From Bryobacterales bacterium (GTDB lineage Bacteria; Acidobacteriota; Terriglobia; Bryobacterales; Bryobacteraceae), in NCBI GenBank assembly GCA_003164075.1, contig PLRZ01000568.1, positions 1-6,479 of the forward strand: a DNA stretch of 6,479 bases, written 5' to 3'. A program made the position numbers and the translations under genes. Position 1 is the first letter of the stretch; the number at the start of each line of letters is the position of its first letter. The notes below the pieces were generated by a model. It searched no databases and was not told where the DNA came from. It saw only the letters and a list, made by a program, of their open reading frames with translations. Positions 5,911-6,479 of the stretch are shown here, one piece after another.

Positions 5911-6066
5911 TCAGAAGCGGCCCTGAATCACCGTGGCCATGCCTAAGGTGAGAATCGACGTTCCGAGGAATGCCAGAAGGTAACGGCGTCGTCCGCCGTC
6001 CTTTCGTTCGAGCGGCATGATCATCAGCCACCCTGCCAGAATCGCCAAGCCACCGGTCAAGCTCAT
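5911..6066 (-). CDS. Small two-helix membrane protein, 51 residues
   Basis: This frame runs from ATG 6066 to TGA 5911-5913. The product has a clear helical-hairpin plan: membrane helix 1 (about residues 3-19, LTGGLAILAGWLMIMPL), a charged turn ERKDGGRRR (20-28), and membrane helix 2 (about 29-47). By the positive-inside rule the turn should be cytoplasmic with both ends outside. About 73% of third codon positions are G or C, matching the neighbouring real genes. The competing frame on the same strand (6100 down to 5807) yields a polar, His/Arg/Pro-rich sequence and is rejected. No strong ribosome binding site precedes the ATG, only GGA four bases upstream, which is the weak point. I do not recognise the family. 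It is divergent from the small membrane gene at 6227. Confidence 0.5.
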   Translation of the reverse strand: MSLTGGLAILAGWLMIMPLERKDGGRRRYLLAFLGTSILTLGMATVIQGRF

Positions 6067-6121
6067 GCATCCATAATGGCGGTCTCCCGGACATTGGCAT
6101 AGTCCTATCGGTACTGAGTTA

Positions 6122-6170
6122 GTAATGGCGGTTCAACAGTACCTTTGACCATTACCGGGGAAGTACTTCC
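6122..6170. promoter_or_regulatory. Palindromic sites between divergent small genes
   Basis: The 160 bases between the divergent genes hold a perfect 12-bp palindrome GGAAGTACTTCC (6159-6170) and a 7-bp inverted repeat GTAATGG (6122-6128) with CCATTAC (6149-6155). TTGACC (6145-6150) is a good -35 for the + strand gene, but the hexamer 17 nt on (TCCATG) is a poor -10. The palindrome would then lie within the spacer between them, where a dimeric regulator could act. A 12-bp palindrome is expected about once or twice by chance in a window this long, so only its position makes it notable. Confidence 0.3.
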
Positions 6171-6226
6171 ATGACTCGCGCCGCCAAAAGAAATCGGACA
6201 TGATGGGATTCACGGGAAGGTAACAT

Positions 6227-6448
6227 ATGGAACACTCGATCACGCTTCTGCTGATTTCCGCGACTGCGATGCTGCTGGCTGCCGTTGGGCTCACCTGGGC
6301 ACGCCGGGAGTTCACCAGGAAACGAAAAGATTACCGCATGAGCCAGGCCCTGCGCCGCGGCCTCGCCAATCCGGACGGGATTCGGCCGCGCGGTTTGCAG
6401 GTGGTACAGTGGCAGTCATGCGAATCCACCTCTGTTCATTTCTCATAA
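6227..6448 (+). CDS. Small single-pass membrane protein with basic tail
   Basis: This is a 73-residue frame beginning at ATG 6227 with a good ribosome binding site, GGAAGG (6215-6220), six bases upstream. Residues about 5-25 form one hydrophobic helix (ITLLLISATAMLLAAVGLTWA). A strongly basic segment follows (RREFTRKRKDYRMSQALRR, about 26-44), so the protein should be anchored in the inner membrane with its C-terminus in the cytoplasm. The final 16 or so residues (from LQVVQW on) look less protein-like and overlap the next signal-peptide frame by 31 bases. I do not recognise a family. The basic helix could contact nucleic acid, phospholipid or a partner protein, but nothing in the sequence decides this. 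The start and membrane anchor are well supported; the role is unknown. Confidence 0.6.
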   Translation: MEHSITLLLISATAMLLAAVGLTWARREFTRKRKDYRMSQALRRGLANPDGIRPRGLQVVQWQSCESTSVHFS

Positions 6449-6479
6449 GTGCCTTCCTGTTGACGGCGGCTCAGGCGGC
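6418..6479 (+). CDS. Start of a secreted protein, truncated by the window edge
   Basis: ATG 6418 opens a frame that stays open to the end of the window. Its first 20 residues are a textbook signal peptide: MRIH, a hydrophobic core LCSFLISAFLLT, then AAQA before a probable cleavage site. Only about 20 residues are visible, so nothing can be said of the mature protein. AGGTGG (6399-6404) lies 13 bases upstream, rather far for a ribosome binding site. The frame overlaps the preceding small membrane gene by 31 bases, which would suit translational coupling if both are real. Confidence 0.5.
   Translation, partial: MRIHLCSFLISAFLLTAAQA

Noticed and set aside
5807..6100. A 97-codon - strand frame
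   Set aside because: It overlaps the 51-residue membrane protein in another frame and gives a polar His/Arg/Pro-rich sequence. The membrane hairpin in the alternative frame is far more protein-like.
6074..6132. Direct repeat TAATGGCGGT at 6074-6083 and 6123-6132
   Set aside because: Ten-base repeats are expected many times by chance in a window of this length, and the first copy overlaps no recognisable promoter element.

Overview
The window is GC-rich bacterial DNA with strongly GC-biased third codon positions. It has a Gram-negative envelope signature: a signal-peptide-bearing outer-membrane beta-barrel-like protein. The style of that protein, the fused ABC importer and the small-protein repertoire recall soil Acidobacteriota of the Solibacter/Bryobacter type. 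That assignment is recognition from memory, not a database match, and is tentative.

Layout. Bases 1-303 carry no gene but hold dyad symmetries and a plausible promoter for the first gene. A + strand gene (304-1167) encodes a secreted beta-barrel-like protein. A gap of about 330 bases follows, with a compact cluster of hairpins (1320-1411) that can fold as a three-way junction. Next comes a + strand hicA-hicB toxin-antitoxin pair (1501-1911) with abutting reading frames. Convergent to it, on the - strand, is a two-gene ABC importer operon: an ATPase (5410 down to 3698) and a permease (3701 down to 1974), coupled by an ATGA overlap. Just upstream of the ATPase on the same strand is a probable 69-residue gene (5685 down to 5476), preceded by a leader with a long hairpin. 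The right end holds two small membrane-protein genes in divergent orientation (6066 down to 5911, and 6227-6448) around a 160-base intergenic region with palindromes. The start of a secreted-protein gene (6418 onward) is cut by the window edge.

How the genes work together. The two ABC genes form one transporter of the nitrate/sulfonate/bicarbonate (taurine-type) class. The permease is a tandem fusion of two complete permease modules, so one polypeptide can supply both membrane halves. The ATPase carries two accessory domains: an N-terminal helical segment resembling the MgtE intracellular N domain and a C-terminal AAA-associated winged-helix-like domain. No substrate-binding protein gene lies in the window. 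The ATPase architecture is the most unusual item here and suggests a transporter whose ATPase is gated by a cytoplasmic signal. hicAB is a self-contained stability or stress module unrelated to the transporter.
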